Source: Loxodes magnus | Taxonomy: Eukaryota; Ciliophora; Karyorelictea; Loxodida; Loxodidae | Reading direction: 5' to 3' | DNA length: 64,000 bases | NCBI GenBank assembly: GCA_946699065.1 | Contig: CAMPDV010001246.1 | Coordinates: 1-64,000, forward strand | Part shown: positions 49,231-61,273 of the stretch, one piece after another | Numbering within the stretch: position 1 is the stretch's first letter | Layout of the letters: every line of letters starts with the position of its first letter | Notes under the pieces: model-generated | The model's input: only the letters and a program-made list of their open reading frames with translations | Database searches by the model: none | Told to the model about the DNA's origin: nothing | Program-made: the position numbers and the translations under genes

Positions 49231-49928
49231 AAATTTTGTAGTATCTCTAAGATCTTATAGGTAATGTATCTAATTTGAAGTATAGAAATGATGTAATTTG
49301 TTAAACAGTTGGATATTGTGCAGGATTAAGCAATGATATGGCATTAGCCTTAGTGACTTAAATATTAGGTAAGTAATAAATAGCATATATTTAAGGATTT
49401 GTATAAATAGACTAATATTTAGTAAGTTAAAAGTTCTGATTTAATAAGCTTTATTTTAAGATATTAATAAGTAACTTAAGATTTAGCTAGATAATTACTC
49501 TTAATAGGTATAAATCAAAAGTCTTTTGTATTAACATCAAACTATATTTTAAGCCTACCAACAGTATAGCTAAACCTATATCCTTACGTATATAAGCCAG
49601 ATCAATATTTCCCCTCTTTTAATATAACTCAGTAGCTTTAAATTACCTATTTAAATCCAAACTAACCTTACTAAATCAATTAATACCTATCTAAACATTG
49701 AGGTCCAAAGTTAGAATGATAGAAGCATATAATCTAATTAAGAATTAGATTTATCATACTTTAATTTCCAAATTAGACTACCAAATAAACCTTATTACAT
49801 TAACTAATTTAATTATCCCTTCATTATCATACCAACTCTTCATAATCAATATCATATCTAATCTAAGTAACTACCATTTATACTATAATCATATAACTAT
49901 ATTCCATTATTTACTATTCACTATCAAT
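49230..49928. other. Intergenic, upstream of the 49929 kinase gene
   Basis: AT-rich, with no gene recognised. It contains the presumed promoter region of the kinase gene; no motif can be supported. Confidence 0.4.
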
Positions 49929-52803
49929 ATGTCTCAAAAAGTCCACTTCCAAATTAGCCAAGCAATCACTCTTCATATTTAGAGCAATTACTAACAGGCA
50001 GTAGACAGTTATCACATAGCTATCTAACTTGCTCCAAAGAATGCTTTTGCTAGATGTAGCAAAGGGATCACCCTTAATCATTTGGGGAAATACTAAGAAG
50101 CTATAGAATGCTTTAATATAGCTATTTAACTTGATCCAAATATTGCTACTGCATATAGCAACAAAGGTAACTCTTTGGGAAGATTGCAAAAATATTAAGA
50201 AGCAATAGATTGCTATAATAAAGCTATCAAACTTGATAAAAATAGGCCAATTTTATATAGTAACAAAGGGGATACTCTAAGAAAATTGGGAAGATATACA
50301 GAAGCCATAGAATGCTATAATTTAACAATCAAACTTGATCCTAAAGACTCTATTGCACACTGTAACAAAGGAATTTCTCTTAATATCTTGGAGAAATACA
50401 TAGAAGCGATAGAGTGTTTTAATATAGCTATCCAACTTGCTCCAAAGAAAGCTTTTGCTAGATGTAGCAAAGGGATCTCCCTTAATCATTTGGGGAAATA
50501 CTAAAAAGCTATAGAATGCTTTAATATAGCTATATAACTTGATCCAAATATGGTAGTTGCATATGTTAGCAAAGGAGACTTATTGAGAAAATTATGTATA
50601 TACTAAGAAGCAATAGATTGCTATAATAAAGCTATCAAACTAGATTCAAATGATTCTTTTGCTTATGTCAACAAAGGAGATACTCTAAGCAGTTTAGAAA
50701 GACATAAAGAAGCTTTAGATTGCTATAATAAAGCTATTCAACTTGTTCCATAAGTGGCTTATGTAATACTAAAAAAGGAGACTCTCTTAGCAGAATGGGA
50801 AGTTATTTAGAATCTATAGATAGTTTTAATATAGCTTTAAAACTAGACGCTAATTAAGCTTACACACACCATATTAAAGGAATATCTCTTAATAATCTGG
50901 GAAAATTCTAATAAGCAATAGATTGTTTTAATGAAGCTATCAAACTTGATCAAGAAAATGCCTATGCATACTATAACAAAGGCTTATCTCTTAATAATCT
51001 GGGAAAATTCTAATAAGCAATAGATTGTTTTAATGAAGCTATCAAACTTGATCAAGAAAATGCCTATGCATACTATAACAAAGGCTTATCTCTTAATAAT
51101 CTGGGAAAATTCTAATAAGCAATAGATTGTTTTAATGAAGCTATCAAACTTGATCAAGAAAATGCCTATGCATACTATAACAAAGGCTTATCTCTTAATA
51201 ATCTGGGAAAATTCTAATAAGCAATAAATTGTTATAATATAGCTATATAGCTTTATCCAAATAAGGCTGTTATATATAGCAATAAAGGAGGCTCATTGAA
51301 CAATTTGGGAAGATATGTAGATGCCATAAACTGCTTAACGTTAGCTATCAAACTAGATTCAACTTAAGTCTATGCATATGTTAATAAAGGAGATTCTCTG
51401 AACGGTTTATAAAAATTTTAAGAAGCAATAGACTGCTATAATATAGCTATAAAACTTGAGTCCATAAATGCTAAACTCTTTTATAGTAAAGGTGTTGCTT
51501 TGCATAGTCTAGGCTAATATAGAGAAGCTCTTGAAAGTTATAATAATGCTAAATAACTTGATTCTAAGCTTTCAATTCCTTAAATAATTGAAATAAATAA
51601 ATAATTGCAAAACTCTTAACAAACAACTTTAGATGATATCTGATAGCTTTTAAAACAAAATGGAGCTGGATAGGACATAAGATCTCAAATAAGAATCTGA
51701 AATTACATAGATTTAATTCCTAATTAATAATTTTAATCTAAACTGAAAATCTTAGATAAAGGTGGTTAAAGTATTGTTTATCTTATAAAGATAGAAGGAT
51801 AAAAATACGCTCTTAAAAAATTGAACTCATAAGAAGATTTACTAAAGCTATTAGACAATTTTTATCTAGAATGTAAAGCTTTATTATCGGTGAATAATCA
51901 AAGAGTTCTAAGAATTACAGGAGTCTCTATTGATGCTTCGGAATAAGGAAATTATGCATTTTGTCTCTTAACTGACTATATATCTAAGGGAAGTTTATTC
52001 AAAATAATATAAAATAAACAATTACTTTGTGATTGGCCAAAAGAATCCCCAATAAGGTTTTTCAGAAAACTAAATTTGCTTTGCTAAATTGCTGAAGGTG
52101 TACAAGCTATTCATTCCAAAAATTTAGTTCATAGAGATCTTAAATCTTATAATGTTTTGTTAAATGATAGTGATTCTCCAAAAATTGCAGACTTTGGAAT
52201 AGTTAGTGAAGCTAACGTCACTTCTACATTAAAAGCTAGAGGATCTCTTTAATGAATAGCTCCTGAGATATTTAATAACAAAGTGAGCTAGAAAAGTGAT
52301 ATATGATCTCTTGCTTGTATAGCAGTAGAAATTTTCAATGAGCTTTACCTTTTCCAGACTTAAATAATTTGGTATAATTCACGAAAGCTATTTGCGTGGA
52401 TAATAAAATCCCCTCGTTTTCAAATGAGATAACTTAAGTACCAGAATTTGCTCATCTATTGCTTTAATGCTTTAGCTATGATTAGTCCAAAAGACCAGAT
52501 ATTTATAGCTTTAGAAGATAAGTAGATTAAATTTAAAAAAAGTTGAAGAGCTAAAACCAATAAAAAGAGGAACTTCAATAAGCTTAGCAAAATGAATAGG
52601 CGGGAATTTCACGCAAAATATCTAGAAAAAAAGAGTAGAATATCAATTAGGTGTAATAGGAAAACTTCTAGTAGTTGGAGAATAAAACAGAAGATTAAGC
52701 TTATAATATGGAGTCTTCTCAGTAGTCAACAATGGAAGAGAAAGAGAATATGAAGGATGGAAATGAATAGCATGAAAGACAAAATTCGAATAAAAAGTAA
52801 TGA
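49929..52803 (+). pseudogene. TPR-array - linker - active-type TKL-like kinase gene with two one-base deletions
   Basis: ATG 49929-49931 (MSQKVHFQISQ) to TGA 52801-52803. About 15 TPRs (for example KYIEAIECFNIAIQLAPKKA) are followed by the family linker (DDIWQLLKQNGAG, RIWNY) and a kinase domain with a Gly-rich loop (DKGGQSIVYLI), YALKKL (~626), HRDLKSYNVLL (~734), ADFG (~753), GSLQWIAPEIF (~777) and KSDIWSLAC. All canonical catalytic residues are present, unlike the other intact family members. Two deletions break the frame: one base near 50765 within a TPR, and one near 52343 after FNE, where copy A reads FNERLPFPDL. The net length fits exactly two one-base losses. It may be a recent pseudogene, or a functional gene with sequence errors. 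Confidence 0.85.
50899..51204 (+). repeat. Three identical 102-bp TPR-coding units
   Basis: The 102-bp unit beginning gggaaaattctaataagcaa is repeated without change at 50899, 51001 and 51103, with a partial fourth unit from 51205. It lies inside the TPR array of the 49929 kinase gene. Identity at the DNA level means very recent amplification, independent of the array in the 929-aa gene, whose unit differs. Confidence 0.95.
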
Positions 52804-53625
52804 AAAAGGAAAATAGAATATTTGATATTAATTATTGCGTTTTATTTTAAGTATTATTTTAAAATACTTAGATAGTAAAGAATATAATCTTCATAATGAT
52901 AGAAATATATAATAGCTGCTTGTTTTAATGCTAATTAATTAAATTTAAGGTTTTTTATATTTCTTGAGGTTAAAAGTGCCTTTTACAAATGATGATAATA
53001 ATGGGTATATGATAAGATACTTAATATTTATCATCTTAAACTTTAGCTTCGAAAGCTTAAAATATGCTTCATAATGCAAAATAATAGAGACTAATTTCCT
53101 TATCTATAGCCTATAGCTAGAAAATAAAAAGAAAATTAATAAAGAGTAATGCTATTTTTTAATATCAAACTTAATCTAATAAGTCTAACTATTTAAATTC
53201 AATCTTAGAATTTACAATTAGCATTCCATTTTAGAGTATTAAAGATCATTCATTTTAATAAGATTCCAATTAAGCACAAATCAGAAATAAGTTATTAGAA
53301 ACTTATTTTCTATAAGATATATAAAAAGAGTGATTTGTTCATTTACTAATTATTAAACATAGGTCATTAAAAATTAAATGATATGTATAAAATGGAAGGA
53401 GCTTGTAGGAACTCACAATTATTATAAAGCAGAAGTTATGATTCTTAGAGTAACTTAATAATTAAACATTTAGTTTATTATTTAAATAAATTGAATCAAA
53501 TGAGTAAAATAAATTCAAATGTTCTATTTTATCTTAAGTTAAAAAACTTAATGATAATCTAGTTCTGGGATTTAGCTTTAAATGGATCTTTTTGGAGGAA
53601 TTAAATTTACTTACCTCAATATTTA
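51987..53625 (+). repeat. Segmental duplication, near-identical part (copy B)
   Basis: Counterpart of 1-1640 (see that entry). The upstream limit cannot be known because copy A is cut by the window edge. The downstream limit of high identity is at about 53625, where the copies diverge abruptly although alignment continues. Confidence 0.85.
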
Positions 53626-56600
53626 ACTATGAAACCATTTGCTATTTCACCTTAGTTTAACCAATTTTGGTGTCTTCATATGAAGATTCCTAGCTTCTTA
53701 TATTAAAATATAGTTAATCCTTTTTAAAACTGAGAATCTATATCACTTATATTATTTCTTGATGCATGTTCAATCAATGTAACTTCTTTAATTTATGTTC
53801 TCTTAACTAGAAATAATAAGATTAAGTTTCTATAGCTTAAGAGGATTAATATCTTAGACTACCTTATTACCTTTATTTTATGCTTAATGGGTTTCCTCAT
53901 TAATGATTAGAGATTTGTAGAATTTTCTTATCTTAATTGTTTCTAGTTGTAGTATTCTAGTTATAATCCTAAGTTTTTCTTAACTGAAAATCAGAGAAGA
54001 TGTTTTTAAAAAGACTGTGGAGTTTTTTATACTTTTCATATATGCAATACAAACGCAGGAAGGAAGAGAAAGATCAAAATATAAATAATTAAGCTATAAT
54101 ATATACCTCTCAGAGCTTTGAAGTCAAGCTAACATTTGAGTATTATTCATAAGATACTAATTCTTGAATACAGAAGAGTCATTTGGTTATAAAACTGACT
54201 CTCGAGAAGTTTGGGTAGATTAAATTTCATAATCTACTCGCTTTTATTAATGAAATCTTAATCGGAACAAGTCACTTTAAATCTTCAAGACTCTGTTTTA
54301 TAATAAATAGCCAAGTAATCAATTCTAAGGATTCTTTAGTTCTAGACTTTAATAAAGTCAACGCTTTCTCAATTTTTTATTGCTTCAATCTTTCTCTATT
54401 TTTAGGTAGAAGAATATCATCCAATCTCTTCAAAGATCTTTCCAGAGTAGTAAAGAACTGGTATAATGAGAACTGAGCTTAACTTCTTAGAAATAAATTA
54501 GAGTTTACTAACTGAATAAATGGATGATTAAGTTTCCATTTAACGCTAATCTAATTATCTCTTCATTTAAGTAATTACATTGACTTGGTAACTCAATTAA
54601 TTAGGATTAAAATGAATAATGGATTTATATAAACATAAATAGTGCTTTTAATGCCAACGAGATGGTTAATATATAATACACTATTCAACCTTCTCTCTAG
54701 TAGTTATACATTAAGTTTCATTTAAACATCTTAGGTTAGTTAATAGACTACGCTTACCTTTGATCCAAGTCTCTTTATACTATTCTAATAAGAGCTAGAC
54801 TAAGCCTAGCCAAACAGTGAATGCTTCTCAGCCTTACTAAAGTTAGAAAGTAATTATACAATCCATACTCAGTATTCTATATTTAGCCTATATAATAAGA
54901 TTTAGTTGATTCTTAATAAAATATACTCTAAATGCTCTCTAATCATTAGTTAAGTAAGCAAAATCCTAGATAAATATATCTGTATAGTTAAAATAAGCAT
55001 CAGAAATAAGGAAATAAGAGGCTTATGGTTATATAGAGAAGTAAAGAAAAGTAGGATTTAAGTCTGATTTATAATTTGTGTCATCTACTTTAACCTAGAA
55101 AGGCAATAATTTAATGAAAAAGAAAGGTCTAATTACAATGTTTAGGAATTAGGATAAACTAGCATTAAGTTAGTGCAAAATTAGGTCTAAAGCTAAAAAA
55201 TGATTTATAAGAAAAGGAAATTTAAATTTAGAAGGCTTAATAATAGATGACAAATATTACAGTATATTTATAATAGATTGAATATTAGTAGCATTAAATA
55301 AAAGAAGTATTAAAATACTAATGAAGGTTTAATTTACCTCTTATAAGTATTAAAGATGAACTAAAATTAATCTAAGCTTCTAACTTAGTCACAAAAGGTA
55401 GAGCAATAAGGATAAAAGGATTTTAGGAGAGGAAGAGAATAAACTATCAATTAGAATGCTCCTGTTAAGTCTCATAGCAGCAATATGATACCATCTAGAG
55501 AATTAACTAGATGCCTGATATTTTGGTCAATTAGTAACTGAAAAACTACGTTAAAAAATAAGGAAATCTATAAGGTACTATCAAAAGCATTAACCAAGAG
55601 AATGAAAAATGTCTAATTTTTTACGAACAAGCTAATGTAGAAGAATAATTAGCTCTTTAAAAAGTCTAATCTCTTATCAAAAGAGAAGCTAATAAATTAG
55701 CGAAGAAAAGGGGGGATAATTAGAGGAAACTCCTGATAAATCTCCCTCTGAGTAGAAATCAAACAATGAGATTAAGAGCTAAGATAGTTCTAATTATTCA
55801 AGTAATGAAAATATGCTTTCGAAGAACACTCTTTAAGATGTTAGTAAAACTCAAAGAAACCCTCTCAGCAAATCGTAATAGAAGTTGCTCCAATAAAGGT
55901 TGAATAAATCTAGCAAAGAGAATCGTAATTAAGTACTTTGAATAGTGCTGTAACTGCTTCTCAAGATAATCAATTGGTGATAATTAAGATAGAAGTTGAT
56001 GAAGAGAACAAGGCCTCCTTAGAAAGCGAAGTGATAAGTTAGTTAAAAAGTTTAATTAAACTAGATCTAAAAGCAACCACAGAAAAGTTAAGAAAAAAAG
56101 ACGAGCAAGGTATAAATTTAGAAGACTAGATATAGAGCTAGGCTATGAAAATGATAAGTTTGTATAAAGACATATAAACATAATAAAACTTTATAACAAC
56201 CGCAGATGAACAAAAAAATAAATGCCTTGCAATCTCAAAATTTTTAAGCGCCTAAAATTAGACCATTATCAAAGAGGAAAAAGGAAAGGAATAAGTTAAA
56301 TAAAAGGAAGCAAGTGCTTACCATTTTAACTGCTAGATAAAATGAATTTGATGACTTATTAAAGGAAATTGATTTTGAATCTTCAAAGTATAAGTTGGAG
56401 TAGAGAAAACCATATAGGGCTATTAAAGTTTAAGATACATAATAGAAAAAAGACTCTGAATTACAATTTAGCTAAAAAACAAAGAGCTCATTGAAAGAAA
56501 AAGAGTACCGGAGTAGAGATTTTAATCAACCCTAAAAATAAGTAGTATTTGAGAAGATATAAACTAAACCTTAGGAAAACTAAGAGAAACTAAAGGCTTA

Positions 56601-56880
56601 AGGAAGGTATAAGAATGAAGATTCGGATAAAGAAATGAAATTTGAATCTATTAATCTTAGAATAATGAAAGTAAATATTAAAAGATGTCAAAATAGGTTT
56701 CGCTATGAGATGATGCTTTCATATTCGAAAATGAAGAACAGGTAGAGCAGCGAATTCAGATATAGTTATCAAGCAATGATAATTAATTTAAGCTTTATAA
56801 AGCTGGATAAATGAATTAGAATGAAAGAAGATAAAATAGAAGAAAAGAAAGTAAAAAGATAATTTTAGGTTTAGTAGGGA
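53070..56880 (+). pseudogene. Decayed large gene-like region (copy B of duplicated block)
   Basis: Counterpart of 1085-5090. The first ~550 bases are near-identical to copy A and read in one frame (MLHNAKQQRLISLSIAYSQK). The rest is diverged, with a long open frame around 54240-55060 in which many residues are hydrophobic or aromatic, then Lys/Glu/Gln-rich sequence to about 56880. Landmarks such as KDFRRGR near 55420 are shared with copy A (near 3625). Relative frame shifts between the copies indicate that at least one, probably both, are no longer coding. Confidence 0.35.
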
Positions 56881-57199
56881 AGTGATTATTTAAATTAGGA
56901 GTAAATCTTTGAAGAAATGCTCTTAATTTTTTAAGGAAGCGATTCCTAGAAGAAAGACAAATTTTAACAAATTAAAGAAGTAATAATTAAGAGTATAGCA
57001 CAAAAAAAAGGTAGAGAGTACAGAAAAATTTGGGCTAAAGTGGAGAGATGTCAAATGAAGAGTCAAAAACATCCTCTTTATAAGAGGAAAAATCCAACTT
57101 TGATTTTTTAAAGCAGGAAACTCATTATCATATTATCTTCTACTTCTAAATATCACTACAACAAATCTTACGAGTGTATATCTTTGTAGCAATAAAAAA

Positions 57200-57660
57200 A
57201 CTAGCAATATTTATTTCTAAGCTTATCTCAAAAAACAGAAAAAGTTGTTAGTTACATTAGAATCATTTTTTCCTTTCCATTTTCTAATTTTGTAGAACAA
57301 GAAGCTGGTTAAATTTAACTTGATGTAACTAAACCATCCAAGGTATATTTTTTTTCATTTCTTAAATGCAAAAAAGGGTTAAACAATCTGTTATGCTTTC
57401 ATAAAGAAGTATCTTGCAAATTATAGAGAGGAGACTCTAAGAACTTAAAAAAGATTATGCTTCTTTACTAGTTCTCTTCATAAAAAACATTAAAAAATAC
57501 AAGCTAAAAAGCTCTAGAATCCGTATAATTGTTGATGATATAGTAACATATGTAGTATCCAAATATGTTGCTTCAAATAAAGCAGGTTTCTCTATATGTT
57601 TTATATTTTTCTTTTATACTTAAGCTCTTTAAGACAATTAAAAGATATTTATTTTGAAAT
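57200..57660 (-). repeat. Family E fragment
   Basis: Minus-strand similarity to 6230-6600 (family E copy 1, upstream portion), including the segment at 57515-57560 that aligns with 6465-6520. It sits just beyond the end of duplicated block copy B, exactly as family E copy 1 follows copy A, so it was probably part of the original duplication and has mostly been lost. Confidence 0.5.
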
Positions 57661-59230
57661 TATTATCTTTTATATGGTAAATCCTATCTATTAAGTTTTA
57701 TAACTATTATGTAGTAAAGGAAGATAACGAGTGATATTTACTTAAAGTTTGTTTGCAAACTTGTAAGAATTATCTTTTATCAAGACTTTCTTTTGTTATT
57801 AGACTTGATATATATATTCTATGATAATTTCTTTATTATTTCCTAGTTAATAGAGTGTATAGCTTTTGTGCTTAAAGAGAAATGAGATTTGGTATTTAAT
57901 TAATCGCTGTTCTCAATAGCTTCTAAATGATTATTTGATTTAATAAGTGTAGCTGCCCTATTATTATAAGAGTAGCATCCTTAAGATTTTATTTAAATAG
58001 TTATATTTAAGGTTTTAACTTCTTGCTTATTTTCTTAGATATATCAATAAAGATTCTTTATATAGGCCTAACCATTTAAAGGGTAGAGTTAAAATATCTG
58101 CTAAATTATCGATTACTTTGGTTTTTCTATTCCATGATTTAAGCGGTTACGTTGAGTAGTAATAGGAATAAGGAGATTTAGGGTCTAATTGGTAAATTAG
58201 CTTAATTAACTGATAGATTCTCTTAATTTTGAAAGATTTGATATTTAAGTTGGTGATTAAAATAAGCAGGTAGATTGTAAAATAGATTTGAACAAAAATG
58301 ATGATCTACATTCAACTTAATAAATGGATATTTAATTTTAAAAATGTATTGACTAGGTTATAGTAAAAGCTTTTTATCTTATCTGAACATAAAAATAGAA
58401 ATATATAAGTATATTAAATTTTAGCTTCTATAGATATCTAAATAGAATATACAAATAGTTTGTGATAAATTAGTTATATCAATATCAAGCTTTCTTAGTT
58501 TTCAATATTAATATTTTCATTTAGACACTTTTCAGCTTGGTAGTCATATTCAATAAAACAATATCTAAATTAGATTTAGTTTTATTAATTAGCAATCCCT
58601 TATAAGATTCTAGCTCAAAATCTATCTTAAAGTAATATGAATATAAGAATATGAAATAGCAAATAAAAAGATATATAAAAGAGTAAAGTAGATAAGCTGA
58701 TATTATAATATAAGCTTTATTTTAAGTAGCAATATACTAATTTACATATTAGCTATCTAAGTTTATGCAATTTAAATATTTAACTAACAATTTTCTTTAT
58801 TATACCATTAAGTAGCTAAATTAACTAATTCATTTGGAATGAGTAAGTTGTGCTAAATCTTAATAACATTGACTAGTTTTGTAATGTTTAAATTAATGCT
58901 GTATACTAAGTAAGTAAAATTATTTATTACTTAACTTAAAACTCATAGCCAGATATATTAAAGCTAGTTTATAATCTTCTTATTTTCTAGATCAATTAAT
59001 ATACAAATCTTTTCTTTTAACTGTCAAAACTAGCTATTTTTTCAATTTTAAGATTATTACTCAACGATATTATTATTTTGGGGCTAATGATTGTCAACTT
59101 TTGGTTTTAATAGAAGATTGTCTATTTGTCAAAGTTGCAAATTAATAAAGTAAATAAGCTTTAATTTGCTAATTAAACTTTTAAATAAGAACTTAAAATT
59201 TATAAAATTGTCTTCAAACTGTCTCAATAG
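57660..59230. other. No recognisable gene
   Basis: About 1.6 kb of AT-rich sequence downstream of the convergent pseudokinase relic. No family, RNA gene or tandem repeat recognised. Confidence 0.4.
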
Positions 59231-60560
59231 TCAACTATTATTTTCTTTACTATTGCTTAGCTTTGATTTCTCTAGCTTTGCCTCTTTAAATCCTTTTTCT
59301 GATGTACTCTATACCTCTTGACTTTAATATTATTTGTTATTACCTTCTTCTTTCAACACTTTTCTCTAACTCTATTAACTTGTATCTTCAATATAACTTT
59401 ATGGGCTCACTTTTATTTTATTTACCTACCTAATGAAACTATCAATATCTGGTCTTATATTCTGGTCATAGGCTAGACATTTGTAGAATAATTAAGGTTC
59501 TTATAGTATTTCTCTTGAAAACTAAGGAATCATTTTATTAATATAAACTATTTACTTTAATTATTCTTACTCATTTTTATTTGGATAAAGTAGTCCTTCA
59601 TTGAATAGTTCTACTCCTATACAACCTAAAGATCAGATGTCACTCTTTTAAGTAAATTTCTTTTCAAATTGTTCAGGAGCCATTCATTGATGTACTCCTT
59701 TTTATTCTATTATCGTTAATCAGTATGTACTATCAAATAATCCAAAAGGTATAATTTAGGTTAATCTTCATTATCTAATAGAATATTTATAGATTTAATT
59801 CCTTTGTGGATTAAGTTTCTGGTGTGAATAGACTAAAGCCTTCCGCTATTTAATAAGTAAATTTAGTTTCTTATAAAATCTTAAAGCAGATCCTTTTTGA
59901 TTGTCTTTGAATAATTAATTTGCCTAAATTTATTAGAATAAACTACTTTTACACTGAAGATCTAATAAAAGACAAAAATTGTAATTTCCTTATTCTTAAG
60001 TATCAATAGCAACTCCCTTAAGTTATAAGATTCAAAGTTGTTAAGTAGCAAAAGTTCTTTACATTCAAAATAGAATTAATCTATTAATTTCTACTGATTA
60101 CTTTATTAGTTAAATTCTTAATCATATAGTTAGACCTGTCAATAGAACCAAAATAAAAAGTTCCAAATTAGTCTTAAGATATTTTTATAAGTTGCTTAGA
60201 AACTGATTATTTGGAACTAAATCTCTATAATTTCAAATTCTTAAGTTAGACTTGATATCTACAATAGCGCCATTTTATTTTAGTAATTATCAAATATCTT
60301 CTATAGAAATTCCTTTTTATTTTTAGGTTACTTCATTAATCATTCTTATTTTAGGAATTTATTATTTAGTATCTATTTAATGCGCTGTGCTAAATATTGG
60401 AGTACTTCTTGATTCTGGTTTAAATCTTGAAAAGCTAGATCTTTATCATAAAATACTTTTGTATAATTAGGATTTAGCTCAATAGCTTCACTAAGGCATT
60501 AAATTCTTTCAATATAGCTTTCTAGCTACTAGATAGATAAATCTTTAAGCTATTATAGAA
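59231..60560 (-). pseudogene. Decayed TPR-linker-pseudokinase gene lacking its TPR array
   Basis: Ends at TGA 59231-59233 after ENNS, aligned with paralogues. VHQWMAPEQF, KSDIWSLGC and the C-terminal lobe are clear. About five codons (ELTD region) are missing in frame. The catalytic-loop region is thrown out of frame by a one-base loss near 59850 that is compensated near 59755. The IPFGLFD remnant shows it descends from the HKE/xFG pseudokinase branch. Upstream only the last TPR-like unit (NPNYTKVFYDKDLAFQDLN) is left, and no start codon is seen by 60560. A dead gene. Confidence 0.8.
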
Positions 60561-60673
60561 CCACTGGCCTTTATATATTTGTCCATCTGCATAATAATAT
60601 TTCTCTCTTCCTTATTTTAGATCTTCTACAAATTGCCTTCATATCGAGATCCATCACTATACTTTCCACTCCA

Positions 60674-61005
60674 TATGTGATTAATAATTTTAATCTTCTA
60701 AAACTTCTAAATATTTCCTCTAATCTGTTAATATAACTAAGCTTAGGACTTAAATTCATTAAACCACAAGAAGAGTAAAGTTAATAATTAGTCTCCTAAA
60801 TAAATGCAACTAAATAGCTAGAAATAAAATTATATTATATGCATTAAATTAATAGGCATAAAGCATATCTTAAGGCTAAGCTGAGCTTGGAATCTAATAT
60901 AATTGATCTAAATATTAATGGTCTTTATCTATTTCAATTGATTGATACATATGTTTTCATTTTAAATAAATAGAAAATAATGATTTTATATGCTTAATCT
61001 TAAAT
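60674..61005. repeat. Duplicated 3'-flank of pseudokinase gene (copy at 18546-18883)
   Basis: See the 18546-18883 entry. Here the flank is uninterrupted: it continues directly through 61012-61275 into the 3' end of the 61274 gene, with a single atcaataat where the other copy carries the ~480-bp insertion. Confidence 0.75.
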
Positions 61006-61273
61006 ATATAAATCAATAATAAATTTAAGATTATCTATATAAAGGTAGCATAATAGTGCAAGTTGAAATATAGGATAGTTAAAAATATTCCTGAATATTA
61101 AAAGGAGCTTGTAAAGTGGCTAATCTTTAACTAATATCCGAACCTTTTTGAATATTAAAGCACTTATTTAACTAAATTACTAATATTTTAAAATATATCA
61201 GCTTTAGTTTGTAAATAGCTCATATTTAATTAACTTAAAATTATATAAAATCATCTATAAAAAGTTTCACTCT

